Shown in pieces: positions 8,480 through 18,123 of a stretch of 64,000 nt of DNA. The translations under genes and the position numbers were made by a program. Under the pieces are notes generated by a model. That model saw only the letters and a list, made by a program, of their open reading frames with translations, was not told the DNA's origin and made no database searches. The DNA comes from Mobilitalea torta (GTDB lineage: Bacteria > Bacillota > Clostridia > Lachnospirales > Lachnospiraceae), in contig NZ_JBNPXH010000014.1 in assembly GCF_050433395.1 (NCBI RefSeq), positions 1 through 64,000 on the forward strand, given 5' to 3'. Each line of letters opens with the position of its first letter. Positions within the stretch are counted from its first letter, which is position 1.

Positions 8480-9529
8480 ATGAATGATAATAAATTGGAT
8501 AAAAGCGAGGTGATGCAACATTTAATGCAATATAATGAGCAGGAGTTATTTTATCGGGAGTATGCCGCTCTGCAAACAGACAAGAAATCACTTAACCTTT
8601 TCTTAAATCAATATAATTCCCATGACTTGTGGAAAAAGCGCATATATATCAATGGAATGTTGCCCAACGACCATGAAGTGTTTGCACCCGAAACCGCTAT
8701 GTGGGGCAATCAAGATGACATTTACATTGAAAAATATTGCCGTTTTATGCCTCGCCTTACGGCGGAGCATGATTATTTTGAAATTATATATGTCGTCGAA
8801 AATGCCATGGATATTGACCTTGGAGAAAAAAGAATAACCTTGAAATCGGGCGATGTCTGTTTTATATCTCCTGGAATTCGGCATAGTCCGCTCGTTATGG
8901 AAAAAACAATAGCGTTGCAAATGATTGTACGAAAAAGTACATTTCATCAAGAGTTTTTTCGGTGCTTATCGGGAAATAGTGTAATTTCGGATTTTTTTCT
9001 AAGTGCATTATATTTACAAAATCATGGAAGTGTCTTAGTTTTTCACACAAATTCGGATGAAGAAATTAAAAGTATCTTTTTTACAATATACCAAGAGAAC
9101 TATAACAAAAATTATCGGTACCAAATTATCATCAATAGCTTTTTTGAAATTTTATTATGTCATTTGTTACGATGTGATTCTTCCAACACTGAAATCAAGC
9201 AAATTTGCCAAGGAGCTGATTCTCGTATTACTCAAATTCTACAATGTATCGAGAACAACTATGAAAGAATTACAATTGCGGATTTATCACAGAAATTCCA
9301 TCTAACCAGACCATATTTATCAAAGTATATAACAAGCAAAACAGGGAAATCATTTAGTGCTATTTTACAAGAAATAAGATTAGAAAAAGCCCGTAATATG
9401 TTATGTTCCAGTAATCTTCGGGTTGAAGATATCGCCGATGCTGTTGGCTATCACAATGTAGAACATTTTATACGACTTTTCAAACACAAATACTATAAGA
9501 CACCAAACCAATTTCGTAAAGATAAATAA
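8480..9529 (+). CDS. AraC-family regulator with cupin sensor domain
   Basis: A 349-residue protein. Residues about 100-170 form a small beta-rich cupin-like domain (DIDLGEKRITLKSGDVCFIS). The C-terminal 100 residues are an AraC HTH pair (ITIADLSQKFHLTRPYLSKYI, then VEDIADAVGYHNVEHFIRLF). It starts 4 bases after the leuA stop with AGGAG inside the end of leuA, and only one terminator follows, so it is co-transcribed with leuA and should rise when leucine tRNA is uncharged. Its targets are not evident here. Confidence 0.88.
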   Translation: MNDNKLDKSEVMQHLMQYNEQELFYREYAALQTDKKSLNLFLNQYNSHDLWKKRIYINGMLPNDHEVFAPETAMWGNQDDIYIEKYCRFMPRLTAEHDYFEIIYVVENAMDIDLGEKRITLKSGDVCFISPGIRHSPLVMEKTIALQMIVRKSTFHQEFFRCLSGNSVISDFFLSALYLQNHGSVLVFHTNSDEEIKSIFFTIYQENYNKNYRYQIIINSFFEILLCHLLRCDSSNTEIKQICQGADSRITQILQCIENNYERITIADLSQKFHLTRPYLSKYITSKTGKSFSAILQEIRLEKARNMLCSSNLRVEDIADAVGYHNVEHFIRLFKHKYYKTPNQFRKDK

Positions 9530-9593
9530 ATTCAATACCCGTCAAATAAAAAAAGTAGATTTGGCGGGGCTATACTTGTGTCTTATATTTTAC

Positions 9594-9635
9594 AATACAC
9601 CTTCCATTTCTACCAAAATTGGAAGGTGTATTTTT
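9594..9635. terminator. bidirectional terminator between the leuA operon and rlmD
   Basis: Arms AATACACCTTCCA (9594-9606) and TGGAAGGTGTATT (9620-9632) form a perfect 13-bp stem with a T-run on the plus strand. The position between convergent genes fits use from both sides. Confidence 0.8.
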
Positions 9636-9676
9636 ATGTTTATTGCCTTTGAAGTCTATTTATTCGATTTCCCTGT

Positions 9677-11122
9677 TTATAAGAACGGTGGAAATGTTCG
9701 TGGGTTTTTGTGGGACAAAAGTACGCACGTCTCAACATGAACAGCCTCTGGAAATAAATCAACACAACATACCTTTTCTACCTTATACCCCTTCTCCTGC
9801 AGTATCACAACATCCCGTGCTAACGACGTCGGCTTACAAGAAATATACACCATCTTATCAACTCCAAATTCAATTATCTTCTCCAACGCCTTCGGATGTA
9901 CTCCATCCCGTGGTGGATCAAGAACAATAATATCCGGCTTATCATCCCCTAGCGAACCAATCACCTTCAGCACATCCCCCGCAATAAACTCACAATTACT
10001 CAACCCATTCAGCTCCGCATTCACCTTCGCGGCCTCCACAGCTTCCTCCACAATCTCCACTCCGGTCACCTTACTTGCCACCGGTGCCAAAAGCTGTGCA
10101 ATAGTCCCAGTACCGCTATATAAATCAAAGATATTCTTATCCTTCGTCTCTCCCACATATTCTCTTACTTTAGAATACAGCACTTCAGCTCCCAGTGAGT
10201 TCGTCTGAAAGAAAGAAAATGCCGATATCTTAAACCGCAGCCCCAGCAATTCCTCATAGATATAATCCCGTCCATACAACAACACGGTCCTATCATTCCT
10301 AATCACATCTGCCTGACTGTCATTATAAGTATGAAGAATTCCTGCAATACTCCCTTCTAACTTCAACGCTTGCAACAACTCAACCAAAGGCCGAAAAACA
10401 TCCTCTTCCTTCCGTTCTTCCTCCTCCCGTTCTTCCCCTATTCGTTCATCTCCCTTTAATCCTTCCTCCTGTGAGCTTGTCACAATATCAATCAAAATCT
10501 CCCCCGTCTTAGCTGCTTTCCTCACCAGCAGATGTCTAAGATATCCCTCATGTGTAACCTTATGAAAATACCCAGCCCCCAGCTCGGTGCAATAACTTAA
10601 TACACAGCTAAGTATCAAATTAAAGTCTTTATCCACAATCGCACAGTCATCCGCGTTGATAATATCATGAAAGCTCCCTTTCTTATGGAGTCCAAGGGAT
10701 AACGGCCCATTCTTATATTCATCTCCAAAGGAGAATTCCATCTTATTGCGGTATCCCCATTCAACCGGACTGCCGAGAATCCCTTCCAGAACATACCCCT
10801 CGCACACCTGATCCAGCAAACGTTTCACCTGTCCCAGCTTCAGCTCCAGCTGCGCCTCATAAGACATTGTCTGATAACTGCATCCCCCGCAGACTCCAAA
10901 GCTTCTGCAGGCTGCCTCACGGGTCTCCAAGGGAGATTTACTTATAACCTCCTTCAGCAATCCCTCTGCTTTCCCGCTGCGAATCTTGCTGGCAGCAAAG
11001 CGGATCTTCTGACCGGGTATGGTATTCTTGACCCGAACACTCTCTCCCTCCAGCTCCACGATACCCTTATTAGGAAAATCAACTCTGGTAACTACTCCCT
11101 CATAAATCTGTCCTTTTTTCAT
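9677..11122 (-). CDS. rlmD: 23S rRNA (uracil-5-)-methyltransferase, RlmD/RumA family
   Basis: A 481-residue SAM-dependent RNA m5U methyltransferase. Residues 1-58 form a TRAM domain. A [4Fe-4S] cluster motif follows (CRSFGVCGGC near 70-80, with a further Cys in DDCAI). The SAM site is DLYSGTGTIAQLLA, the catalytic pair DPPRDGVHP and VYISCKPTSLARD. An acidic insertion of about 20 residues (GEEREEEERKEED, near 230-245) is unusual. Several Gram-positive paralogues (RlmCD, TrmFO substitutes) share this fold, so the exact uridine is uncertain. The 209 bases upstream (11123-11331) hold nothing I recognise. Confidence 0.85.
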   Translation of the reverse strand: MKKGQIYEGVVTRVDFPNKGIVELEGESVRVKNTIPGQKIRFAASKIRSGKAEGLLKEVISKSPLETREAACRSFGVCGGCSYQTMSYEAQLELKLGQVKRLLDQVCEGYVLEGILGSPVEWGYRNKMEFSFGDEYKNGPLSLGLHKKGSFHDIINADDCAIVDKDFNLILSCVLSYCTELGAGYFHKVTHEGYLRHLLVRKAAKTGEILIDIVTSSQEEGLKGDERIGEEREEEERKEEDVFRPLVELLQALKLEGSIAGILHTYNDSQADVIRNDRTVLLYGRDYIYEELLGLRFKISAFSFFQTNSLGAEVLYSKVREYVGETKDKNIFDLYSGTGTIAQLLAPVASKVTGVEIVEEAVEAAKVNAELNGLSNCEFIAGDVLKVIGSLGDDKPDIIVLDPPRDGVHPKALEKIIEFGVDKMVYISCKPTSLARDVVILQEKGYKVEKVCCVDLFPEAVHVETCVLLSHKNPRTFPPFL

Positions 11123-11331
11123 CTATATCTGAACCCATACCATTCCTTCTTCCAACGAATCCCTGCCGAAAAAATAATATACGTTCTTCCTCCTTCCACA
11201 TCTGCCAACATAACCATTCAGAGGTCCAAATCCTATAGCCAAACACTCCGCACAGCACTCATCATATACTTATCAAAATTCCTCTAAAAACATTTGATCA
11301 AATTATAACAACAAATCCTTCTCCTGTCTAC

Positions 11332-12270
11332 CTACGCCTGAATAATCAGCTCCGTCATCCTCCTCTGCAGCTCTCCGTACCTTGCCGCCTCCGTCCTTGT
11401 CATCCCCTCCAGCTTATGCATCACCGTATTCACCTGTCCCTTGACTGCTTTGATGCTTTCTGCCGATTCACTGATCCTTGACTGCATGCACCAGTCAGCA
11501 ATCAGTCCGTCAAAGAAGAAATCTGCAAACTTTCCAAAGCCATCCGTCTCAAAATGTATTTCGTTCTGAATCCGTACATCGGCAAGCTCCGTCCGAAACC
11601 GGGACAGCTTCCTCTGAATCTGCTTCGCCTGTTCCTTCGCGTCATCAATATGGGAATGCTTCATCACATCGGTGAGCAGCCCGCCTCCCAGCAGATCCCA
11701 GGTTCCCCATCCCTCCGCTGAATTCAAGCTGTTCAAAGCCTCTTCAATATGCCTTAACACATCCTTCCCCGCACTAATTGCTTCTTCCAGCTCCTTCCGG
11801 TTATTATCCGATATTCTAAGCTGCTCCTGAAGCATCATAATCTCCTCGCCTGTTTGGGAATGGGAATTCAGCATATGCTCCTTCTTCTTCTCGAACAAAT
11901 CATCATACATCTTCTGACAGTCTCTGTATTGACGGCGTTCCTTTTCCGCAATTTCAATCTGCCCGTTCAGCTGCTCCAACTCACCGGATGCCTGTTCATA
12001 TTTCAATCTTGCGGCCAAAGCTTCCTGCTGCTCCTTATCCACCCGTTCTCCCAGTTTTCCAAGAACAGTATAAAACAGAGAAACAATACCCTGCTGCTCC
12101 AGCCGTTCCACATCCTCCATCTCTTCATCCATGGCTTTCTTAAGTGTTGAAACACGCTCCTGCAGCTCCTTCTGCTGTACATGCAGCGCCTCCAGCGTGG
12201 AATTCAGCTTATTATACCGGAAAATTCCCTGCCGGGCTTCCTCCAATTGTTGATTCATCTCCTGATTCAT
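11332..12270 (-). CDS. coiled-coil protein of unknown function
   Basis: A 312-residue, highly charged protein with no signal peptide and no convincing membrane segment. Long heptad-rich stretches (residues about 5-60, 75-130, 140-180, 205-235) predict extended coiled coils. They are broken by a Gly-rich loop GWGTWDLLGGGLLTD near 190 and a more hydrophobic segment FGKFADFFFDGLIADW near 255. AAGGAG lies before the ATG at 12270. It stands alone on the minus strand. I do not recognise the family; similar proteins are usually annotated as hypothetical. Confidence 0.7.
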   Translation of the reverse strand: MNQEMNQQLEEARQGIFRYNKLNSTLEALHVQQKELQERVSTLKKAMDEEMEDVERLEQQGIVSLFYTVLGKLGERVDKEQQEALAARLKYEQASGELEQLNGQIEIAEKERRQYRDCQKMYDDLFEKKKEHMLNSHSQTGEEIMMLQEQLRISDNNRKELEEAISAGKDVLRHIEEALNSLNSAEGWGTWDLLGGGLLTDVMKHSHIDDAKEQAKQIQRKLSRFRTELADVRIQNEIHFETDGFGKFADFFFDGLIADWCMQSRISESAESIKAVKGQVNTVMHKLEGMTRTEAARYGELQRRMTELIIQA

Positions 12271-12384
12271 CTTGCTTCTCCTTTCAAAATCAATATGAAT
12301 TATATTGCCAAAATAAAGATCATGTCACTGCTTCTATTATAGCTTTTTATTCTGTGAAAACCATTAGAATTAACTTAAAAACAC

Positions 12385-12445
12385 AAAAAAATTCCCACAA
12401 TTACGAACATACCACCTCTGCCCGCAATCATGGGAATTTCTTTTT
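12385..12445 (-). terminator. terminator downstream of pgmB
   Basis: AAATTCCCA and its partner TGGGAATTT enclose about 30 bases. On the minus strand the stem is followed by TTTTTTTGTGTT, as expected after pgmB transcription. Confidence 0.55.
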
Positions 12446-12560
12446 CCTCATTATATACACCCATTACATATACCCATTACATTATTGAATATAATAATTG
12501 CATATACTTATTACATACACTTATTATATACACTTATTATATATAAATTATATACGGTAA
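12446..12560. repeat. AT-rich low-complexity tandem repeats
   Basis: Imperfect repeats of a 10-15 base unit built on CCATTACATATAC and ACTTATTATATAC run through this stretch between the coiled-coil gene and pgmB. No gene is visible here. Slippage is the likely origin. Confidence 0.6.
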
Positions 12561-12661
12561 TTCATAATCCAATCCATCACAGCTTCTTATTCCGCTCTGA
12601 TTTCCAATTCCAGATCATGCCCCGTCCATGCCCTGCCAACGCTCTGCTGCCATACTATTCA

Positions 12662-13306
12662 CTATTCCCTGCAGATCTGTACCAACTGTGAGAATGCAGA
12701 TAAATGATGGGTTGCCTCCGAATAATCCAACGCATCACCCATCGCCGCACTGTCCATCCCCGCTGCAACAGCGGCATCAATTCCTGCCTTGGCATCCTCC
12801 ACCACAAGGCAGTCCCCGGGATCAGCCTTCAGATACTCCGCCGCCATGAGAAATACTTCCGGATCCGGCTTTGACTTCGTAATATTATTACCGTCCGAAA
12901 TAGCATCAAAATAATCTCCAAGTCCAATCTGCCCCAGAATAAACCGTGCATTCCTGCTGGAAGACCCGATGGCCAGCTTCAGCCCCATAGCTCGAAGCCC
13001 CTCCAGCGTCTCCTTTACCTCCCTGCTTAAGTCCTTCTCCGACATCTGCTTTAGGAGTTCCTTATAATTATCATTCTTTTCCTCTGCAAGCCTGTGCTTC
13101 TCCTCCTCTGACAAAGGTGCCTTTTCCCACCGCTCAAGAATAATCTCAAGACTATCCATCCGGCTTACACCCCGAAGCCGGTTATTAATGGTTTCATCAA
13201 AATACACCCCTATTTTATCAGCCAAGTGCTTCCAGGCCAGGTAATGATAATGATCCGTATGACAGATTACTCCGTCAAGATCAAATACAACTGCTTTATA
13301 CTTCAT
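12662..13306 (-). CDS. pgmB: beta-phosphoglucomutase (HAD superfamily)
   Basis: A 214-residue HAD hydrolase-fold enzyme that interconverts beta-glucose 1-phosphate and glucose 6-phosphate. Visible features are the nucleophile motif FDLDGV (Asp8, Asp10), a helical cap with HYLAWKHLAD and the arginine-rich LRGVSRM typical of beta-PGM, the GSSSRNA motif II, Lys in SKPDP and the acidic VVEDAKAG motif IV. I start it at the ATG at 13306, where AAAGGGG lies upstream and the core begins at once; the frame is open to 13345. No maltose or trehalose phosphorylase is adjacent. Confidence 0.85.
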   Translation of the reverse strand: MKYKAVVFDLDGVICHTDHYHYLAWKHLADKIGVYFDETINNRLRGVSRMDSLEIILERWEKAPLSEEEKHRLAEEKNDNYKELLKQMSEKDLSREVKETLEGLRAMGLKLAIGSSSRNARFILGQIGLGDYFDAISDGNNITKSKPDPEVFLMAAEYLKADPGDCLVVEDAKAGIDAAVAAGMDSAAMGDALDYSEATHHLSAFSQLVQICRE

Positions 13307-13345
13307 ACCAAGACCCCTTTCCATTTTATGTTGCTCTCCCATCAT

Positions 13346-13735
13346 AGCATGTTGCGGGCCATTCTACAATAGCCAAGCGGTAGATTATTCCTCCCATGTA
13401 TTTTTTCTGCTTTCCCTGCGATACTCCCCTCGGAAGAAAAAAGGACATAGACCCCTACATACAAAAAAGGAAGACATATAACTGGATTGGTATGTTACAA
13501 ACGTATAATTATGTTCGTCTGTGATATATCAATTCCAGTTACATCTCTTCCATACAGTACAATCCGGGGTGTGCCCTCTTCCCTCCACAGGCTGGATTAT
13601 TACATTTTCCGCACCGTTTCAGATCTGCTAATTAACTTATCAATAGGTAGCCGGTGTTCGGCGAACACCATAACTCTTTTCCGGGCAATTCCATGCCCGT
13701 TTTTACTTTTCCCTAACACTGTTTTGTCCGCCGGG
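13346..13735. other. intergenic region with two hairpins
   Basis: No gene with credible coding character. It contains a perfect hairpin GGTGTTC-ggc-GAACACC (13653-13669) and a second, CGGGCA/TGCCCG (13682-13699), followed by T-runs on the plus strand. Both lie downstream of uxaA on the minus strand and may end that transcript, but a U-run in that direction is lacking. The promoter of pgmB should lie in the left part. Confidence 0.5.
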
Positions 13736-15223
13736 CTACAGGGTTACTCCCTGTTTGAAAATCGCCATATCCCGGTATCCGTTTTCCTCACTCTTCACTT
13801 TCTTCCCGGATGCAATCTCCAATACAAACCCGAACAGCTCCGAAGCAAGCTCCTCCATATCCGTATCCTCTAACAGTCTTCCGGCATTAAAATCAATCCA
13901 GTTCCTTTTCTTCTCATACAAGGGCGTATTGCTAGAAATCTTCACCGTCGGCACCTGGGAGCCAAAGGGCGTCCCCCTGCCCGTAGTAAACAGTACAATA
14001 TGAGCTCCGGCTGCCGCCAGAGCAGTAGCCGCCACAATGTCATTTCCGGGGCCGCTTAACAGATTAAGGCCCTTCTCCGTCACCTGCTCCCCATAGCGTA
14101 CCACACCCTTCACCAGGGATTTGCCGGATTTCTGGGTGCAACCCAGGGATTTGTCCTCCAGGGTGGTAATGCCGCCCTTTTTATTGCCGGGAGAAGGATT
14201 CTCATAAATCGGCTGATTGTAATCCATATAATACTGCTTAAAATCATTGATCAAATTCACGGTCTGAGCAAATAAATTCTCATCGGCACACCGGTTCATC
14301 AAAATGGTCTCCGCACCGAACATCTCCGGCACCTCCGTCAGTATCGTGGTTCCGCCCTGTGCCACCAGCAGGTCGGAGAATGCACCAACCGCAGGATTCG
14401 CAGTAATTCCGGAGAACCCGTCGGAGCCTCCGCATTTTAATCCCACGATCAGCTCACTGGAGGGTATGGGCTCCCGCCTGAACCGGGAGGCTCGCTGCAG
14501 CAGCTCTTTGACATACTCCATGCCCTGGCTGATCTCATCCTCCCAATCTTGGCAGATCAGGAACTTCACCCGCTCCTCGTTATAGGAACCGATCTGCTTT
14601 TTCATTTCCTCAATGCTGTTGTTCTCACAGCCGAGTCCTAGCACCAGAATTCCGGCTGCATTGGGATGCTTCACCAGCCCCGCCAGTATCTTTTGCGTAT
14701 TTAACTGGTCATCCCCCAATTGGGAGCAGCCGTAGGGATGGGTCAGCGCAATGATCTCATCCACCTCAGGGGGAAGTATCTCCTTCCCCATCCGCTCCAA
14801 TGTCTTGGCGATATCATTCACACAGCCAACCGTCGGGATAATCCACACCTCATTGCGGATTCCCGCCTTGCCGTCTTCCCTCCGGTATCCCTGGAAATAA
14901 ACCGGCTCTTCATTAGTCTTCACCGGCTCCTGAACCGGCTGGTACTCATAGGTCAGAAGCTCCCCTAAGCCGGTTTTAACATTGTGGGTGTGAATCCAGG
15001 CCCCTTTGAGAATCGGTTCCTTCGCCAAACCGATAGAATATCCGTATTTCATCACCGGCTGCCCTGCTCCGATCTCCCGTACTGCAAATTTATGTCCTGC
15101 CGGGATATCCTCCCGGAGGATGATCTCTTCTTCCCCCGCCCTGACCGTCTGGCCGGAGCACAAATCCTTCAGCGCAATTGCAACATTGTCATTATCTTGA
15201 ATTCTAATTACTTCCTTACCCAT
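13736..15223 (-). CDS. uxaA: altronate dehydratase
   Basis: A 495-residue enzyme, the same length as E. coli UxaA, that dehydrates D-altronate to 2-keto-3-deoxygluconate with Fe(II). The N-terminal SAF domain (residues about 10-85) precedes the catalytic domain with GYRREDGKAGIRNEVWIIPTVGC, HPYGCSQLGDD, GLGCENNS and GLKCGGSDGFSGITANP. Second gene of the uxaB-uxaA operon, 34 bases after uxaB. Together with UxaB and UxaC it supplies the full isomerase route from galacturonate to 2-keto-3-deoxygluconate; the downstream kinase and aldolase are not in the window. Confidence 0.95.
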   Translation of the reverse strand: MGKEVIRIQDNDNVAIALKDLCSGQTVRAGEEEIILREDIPAGHKFAVREIGAGQPVMKYGYSIGLAKEPILKGAWIHTHNVKTGLGELLTYEYQPVQEPVKTNEEPVYFQGYRREDGKAGIRNEVWIIPTVGCVNDIAKTLERMGKEILPPEVDEIIALTHPYGCSQLGDDQLNTQKILAGLVKHPNAAGILVLGLGCENNSIEEMKKQIGSYNEERVKFLICQDWEDEISQGMEYVKELLQRASRFRREPIPSSELIVGLKCGGSDGFSGITANPAVGAFSDLLVAQGGTTILTEVPEMFGAETILMNRCADENLFAQTVNLINDFKQYYMDYNQPIYENPSPGNKKGGITTLEDKSLGCTQKSGKSLVKGVVRYGEQVTEKGLNLLSGPGNDIVAATALAAAGAHIVLFTTGRGTPFGSQVPTVKISSNTPLYEKKRNWIDFNAGRLLEDTDMEELASELFGFVLEIASGKKVKSEENGYRDMAIFKQGVTL

Positions 15224-15257
15224 TTCCCTGTATCCTGCTCCTTTCCAGCCGCGGCGA

Positions 15258-16724
15258 TTACACTAAGCCGCCGCGTTTTAATGCTTCCCGAACCCCGTAG
15301 GCCCTGATGTCGGACAAATATCCGGCAACCGCCTCCGTCACCCCCGGAAGGGCGGACAGATCCTGGCCCCAGAAGGCTTCCTCCGACAGGAACCGCTTCG
15401 TCAATTCGCTTGCTTCTGTCTTCTTATGCGCAACAAAGAACTCTAGAACCCTGGCATCATCCATGATCTTATATTCCTCTTCCCCTCTATGGCCGATGAG
15501 GGCGCCGTCCCTTTGCTCATCCCCGCAGTAGAACTGAAGCATTGCTGCCAGGGAGAACGTAAGGTGTCCCGGCAATTTATGATACAGCTCCATATACTCC
15601 AGAAAGCTGGGCATACATCTGGCTCTCCACTTGGATACCGAATTCAGGGTAATGGACAGCAGAGCATGCTTGATAAAGGGATTCTGGAAACGGTCAATTA
15701 CCGCTTCGGCAAAGCTCAGCAAATCCTCCCTGGGCAGATCCAGGGTAGGAATAATTTCATCAAATATGGTTTTCACCATGAATTCCTTAATATCCCCATC
15801 CTCCATGGATTCCTTTACATAATCATTCCCTGCCAGGAAGGAGGCAGGTACAAAGGAGGTGTGGGCACCGTTCAGGATGCGCACCTTCCGCTTCTTATAA
15901 GGCTTCTGGTTATCGGTAAAAATAACCGGAAGTCCTGCTTTATCCAGAGGAAATTCCTCTCTGATCTCCCTGTCGCTTTCAATTACCCACAGCGCAAAGG
16001 GCTCCCCTGTTACCATAAGGTTATCCACATATCCGAATTCCTCCCACAGGCGCTCTGCCTCGTCCTTCGGATATCCGGTGACAATACGGTCCACCAGGGT
16101 GCTGCAGAACACGCAGGCCTCTGCCAGCCAGGCCAGAAAGGCTTCTCCCAGCCCCCATTCCTTCGCCAGCCGCACCACAATTTCCTTCAGATGAATTCCA
16201 TTGTCGTCGATCAGCTCCACCGGAAGTATGATCAGCCCCTTCTCTATGTCACCGTGAAAATGCTCAAATCTCTCATACAGGAACTTTGTAAGCTTGCCCG
16301 GATAGCTTCTGGGCGGAGTAAGCTCAAAGGAATCCTCCGCGTCATATACGATTCCGGCCTCTGTTGTATTGGATACGATAAAGCGGAGGGTATCCAATGC
16401 GGCAAGAGCCGCATACCGTTCATACTCTTCGTAGGCCGCCACCGTATCCGCTACGCTGGTCACCACACGCTTTACGCTCTTCTCCTCATTCCTCTCCAAT
16501 CCTCTCAGCAGCACCGTATACATATTCTCCTGCTGGCGGAAATAGTCCAGATTGCCATAGGGAATTGGCTTCACCAGAACAATATCACCGTCAAAGCACC
16601 CGGCTTCATTGGCAATGTCAATCATATAGTCGACAAAGGCCCTCAAAAAATTGCCCTCTCCAAATTGAACCACCCGAACAGGACGATTCGTCTTTCTCAC
16701 ACTTTCTCTGCTTATTGTTTTCAT
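15258..16724 (-). CDS. uxaB: tagaturonate reductase (altronate oxidoreductase)
   Basis: A 488-residue mannitol-dehydrogenase-family enzyme that reduces D-tagaturonate to D-altronate with NADH. The N-terminal Rossmann-type segment is PVRVVQFGEGNFLRAFVDYMI. The C-terminal domain carries the active-site lysine region KKRKVRILNGAHTS. I start it at the ATG at 16724 because AGAGGG lies 9 bases upstream; the in-frame ATG at 16733 abuts that site. The promoter and an operator lie immediately upstream and face lacI, so the genes for galacturonate catabolism are expressed divergently. Confidence 0.93.
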   Translation of the reverse strand: MKTISRESVRKTNRPVRVVQFGEGNFLRAFVDYMIDIANEAGCFDGDIVLVKPIPYGNLDYFRQQENMYTVLLRGLERNEEKSVKRVVTSVADTVAAYEEYERYAALAALDTLRFIVSNTTEAGIVYDAEDSFELTPPRSYPGKLTKFLYERFEHFHGDIEKGLIILPVELIDDNGIHLKEIVVRLAKEWGLGEAFLAWLAEACVFCSTLVDRIVTGYPKDEAERLWEEFGYVDNLMVTGEPFALWVIESDREIREEFPLDKAGLPVIFTDNQKPYKKRKVRILNGAHTSFVPASFLAGNDYVKESMEDGDIKEFMVKTIFDEIIPTLDLPREDLLSFAEAVIDRFQNPFIKHALLSITLNSVSKWRARCMPSFLEYMELYHKLPGHLTFSLAAMLQFYCGDEQRDGALIGHRGEEEYKIMDDARVLEFFVAHKKTEASELTKRFLSEEAFWGQDLSALPGVTEAVAGYLSDIRAYGVREALKRGGLV

Positions 16725-16749
16725 CTCATTCATCCCTCTATAAAATTTC

Positions 16750-16798
16750 TGTAAGTGCTTACATATTTCATTGTACTATTCTCTTGCTAAAACGTCAA
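16750..16798 (-). promoter_or_regulatory. promoter and LacI-type operator of uxaBA
   Basis: On the minus strand, a -35 box TTGACG (16793-16798), a 17-bp spacer and a -10 box TACAAT (16770-16775) are followed 6 bases later by the perfect palindrome TGTAAGTGCTTACA (16750-16763). A repressor there would sit on the transcription start. The palindrome also resembles a CcpA cre site, so carbon catabolite control cannot be excluded. Confidence 0.8.
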
Positions 16799-17022
16799 TA
16801 TTAATTTTATTCTGCTTTAACCAATGGGTATATCTGCTCCTTTTACCCTTCCCTCTTCAGAGGGTTGATCATAACTTGCCCTTGCTTTTGCCCCCCGGAT
16901 ATTATATAATAAAACAGATATAAACAGTATGCGGATAAGATACTCGTACCGCCGGCCTGCCCTTGGTCCTTATCTGGGCCGCGGAGCATGAAAGCACTCC
17001 GTGTTCATGATATTATGTTTCC

Positions 17023-17036
17023 TGTAAGCATTTACA
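17023..17036 (+). promoter_or_regulatory. LacI-type operator before lacI
   Basis: TGTAAGCATTTACA lies 20 bases before the lacI start. It is close to the uxaB operator and identical in all 14 bases to the site at 36496 before the rhamnogalacturonan operon. The stretch 16776-17022 otherwise holds only the two divergent promoters and a GC-rich segment. Confidence 0.75.
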
Positions 17037-17056
17037 GAAATGAGGTTCCCCATTCC

Positions 17057-18064
17057 ATGAATATTTATGATATTTCAAAGAAAGCCGGAGTTTCCATCGC
17101 CACCGTCTCCAGGGTGATCAACGGGAACTCTTATGTCAGCGAAAAGACAAAGGAAAAGGTATTAAAGGTGATCGAAGAATGCCAGTACACTCCCAACGCG
17201 TTTGCACGGGGCCTGGGTTTGAACTCCATGCATACGGTGGGTATTATGTGCGCCGATTCCTCCGACCCCTACCTTGCCAGCGCTGTCTACTATCTTGAGC
17301 AGGAGCTTCGCAGCAATGGCTACGATGTTCTGCTGTGCTGCACCGGGTATGAGCTTTCCGAGAAGCAGAAATACCTCGAACTCCTCCTGTCCAAACGGAC
17401 CGATGCCATCATACTGGTGGGCTCTAATTTTGTCGAAGCCGATTCCGCCAGGAATGACTATATCAGACATGCCGCCCGGCAGGTGCCCATCATGATACTG
17501 AATGCCGCCCTGGACGGCAGCAATATCTACTGCACCCTGTGCGACGATTACCGTGCTGTCCACGATGCCGCCAGCGCTCTGATCCGGGACGGGCTGAAGA
17601 ATATTCTCTATCTGTACAACTCGGAATCCTACAGCGGCAATAAGAAGATATCCGGCTTCCTGGCGGCGATGGAAGCCATCCGCCCCGATCCGGCGAAGCT
17701 GCAGGAGCTGACCCATTATATCCACGGCGGCATCCTGGAGGTCAGGGATTATCTCACCGCCTTAAGGAAAAAGGGCATTCATCCGGAGGCCATCATAGCC
17801 TCGGATGACACACTGGCAATCGGGGCTTTGAAATATGCCAAGGAACACCGCCTGGAGGTGCCCCGCCAGCTTTCCATCATTGGTTATAATAATTCCATCG
17901 TCGCCCTGTGCAGCGAACCGGAGCTGACCTCCATCGATAACAAGCTGGAAGCGCTGTGCGCCAATTGTATTACAACACTGATGGGTGTATTCAACGGCCA
18001 GGCCGTCCCTCTGAAGACTGTTTATCCTGCGGAGATTAAGAAGCGGGGCACCACCCGTTTTTAA
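17057..18064 (+). CDS. LacI-family regulator of uronate/pectin genes
   Basis: A 335-residue LacI/GalR protein. The HTH with hinge helix is at residues 1-55 (NIYDISKKAGVSIATVSRVIN), followed by a periplasmic-binding-protein-like sensor domain ending in TTRF. The ATG at 17057 is used because the HTH begins there; the frame is open from 16988, across the operator. It heads a transcript with uxaC, faces uxaBA, and a copy of its probable operator precedes the rhamnogalacturonan operon. The inducer is presumably a galacturonate-pathway intermediate. Regulation is inferred from site sharing. Confidence 0.88.
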   Translation: MNIYDISKKAGVSIATVSRVINGNSYVSEKTKEKVLKVIEECQYTPNAFARGLGLNSMHTVGIMCADSSDPYLASAVYYLEQELRSNGYDVLLCCTGYELSEKQKYLELLLSKRTDAIILVGSNFVEADSARNDYIRHAARQVPIMILNAALDGSNIYCTLCDDYRAVHDAASALIRDGLKNILYLYNSESYSGNKKISGFLAAMEAIRPDPAKLQELTHYIHGGILEVRDYLTALRKKGIHPEAIIASDDTLAIGALKYAKEHRLEVPRQLSIIGYNNSIVALCSEPELTSIDNKLEALCANCITTLMGVFNGQAVPLKTVYPAEIKKRGTTRF

Positions 18065-18123
18065 TCCGCCGCATAAAGATAAATCAAAGGAAAGATAAAT
18101 TAACGAAAGCAGGTGTCTTATTT

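Noticed and set aside
8603..8950. 115-codon frame antisense to the AraC gene
   Set aside because: Shadow of the cupin domain coding sequence; no start signals.
13487..13873. 128-codon plus-strand frame upstream of pgmB, overlapping uxaA
   Set aside because: Its right third is the antisense of uxaA and its left part spans hairpins. No start signal or family resemblance.
15489..16754. 421-codon frame antisense to uxaB
   Set aside because: It mirrors the uxaB coding frame, crosses the uxaB start and ends at the promoter, and has no recognisable domain.
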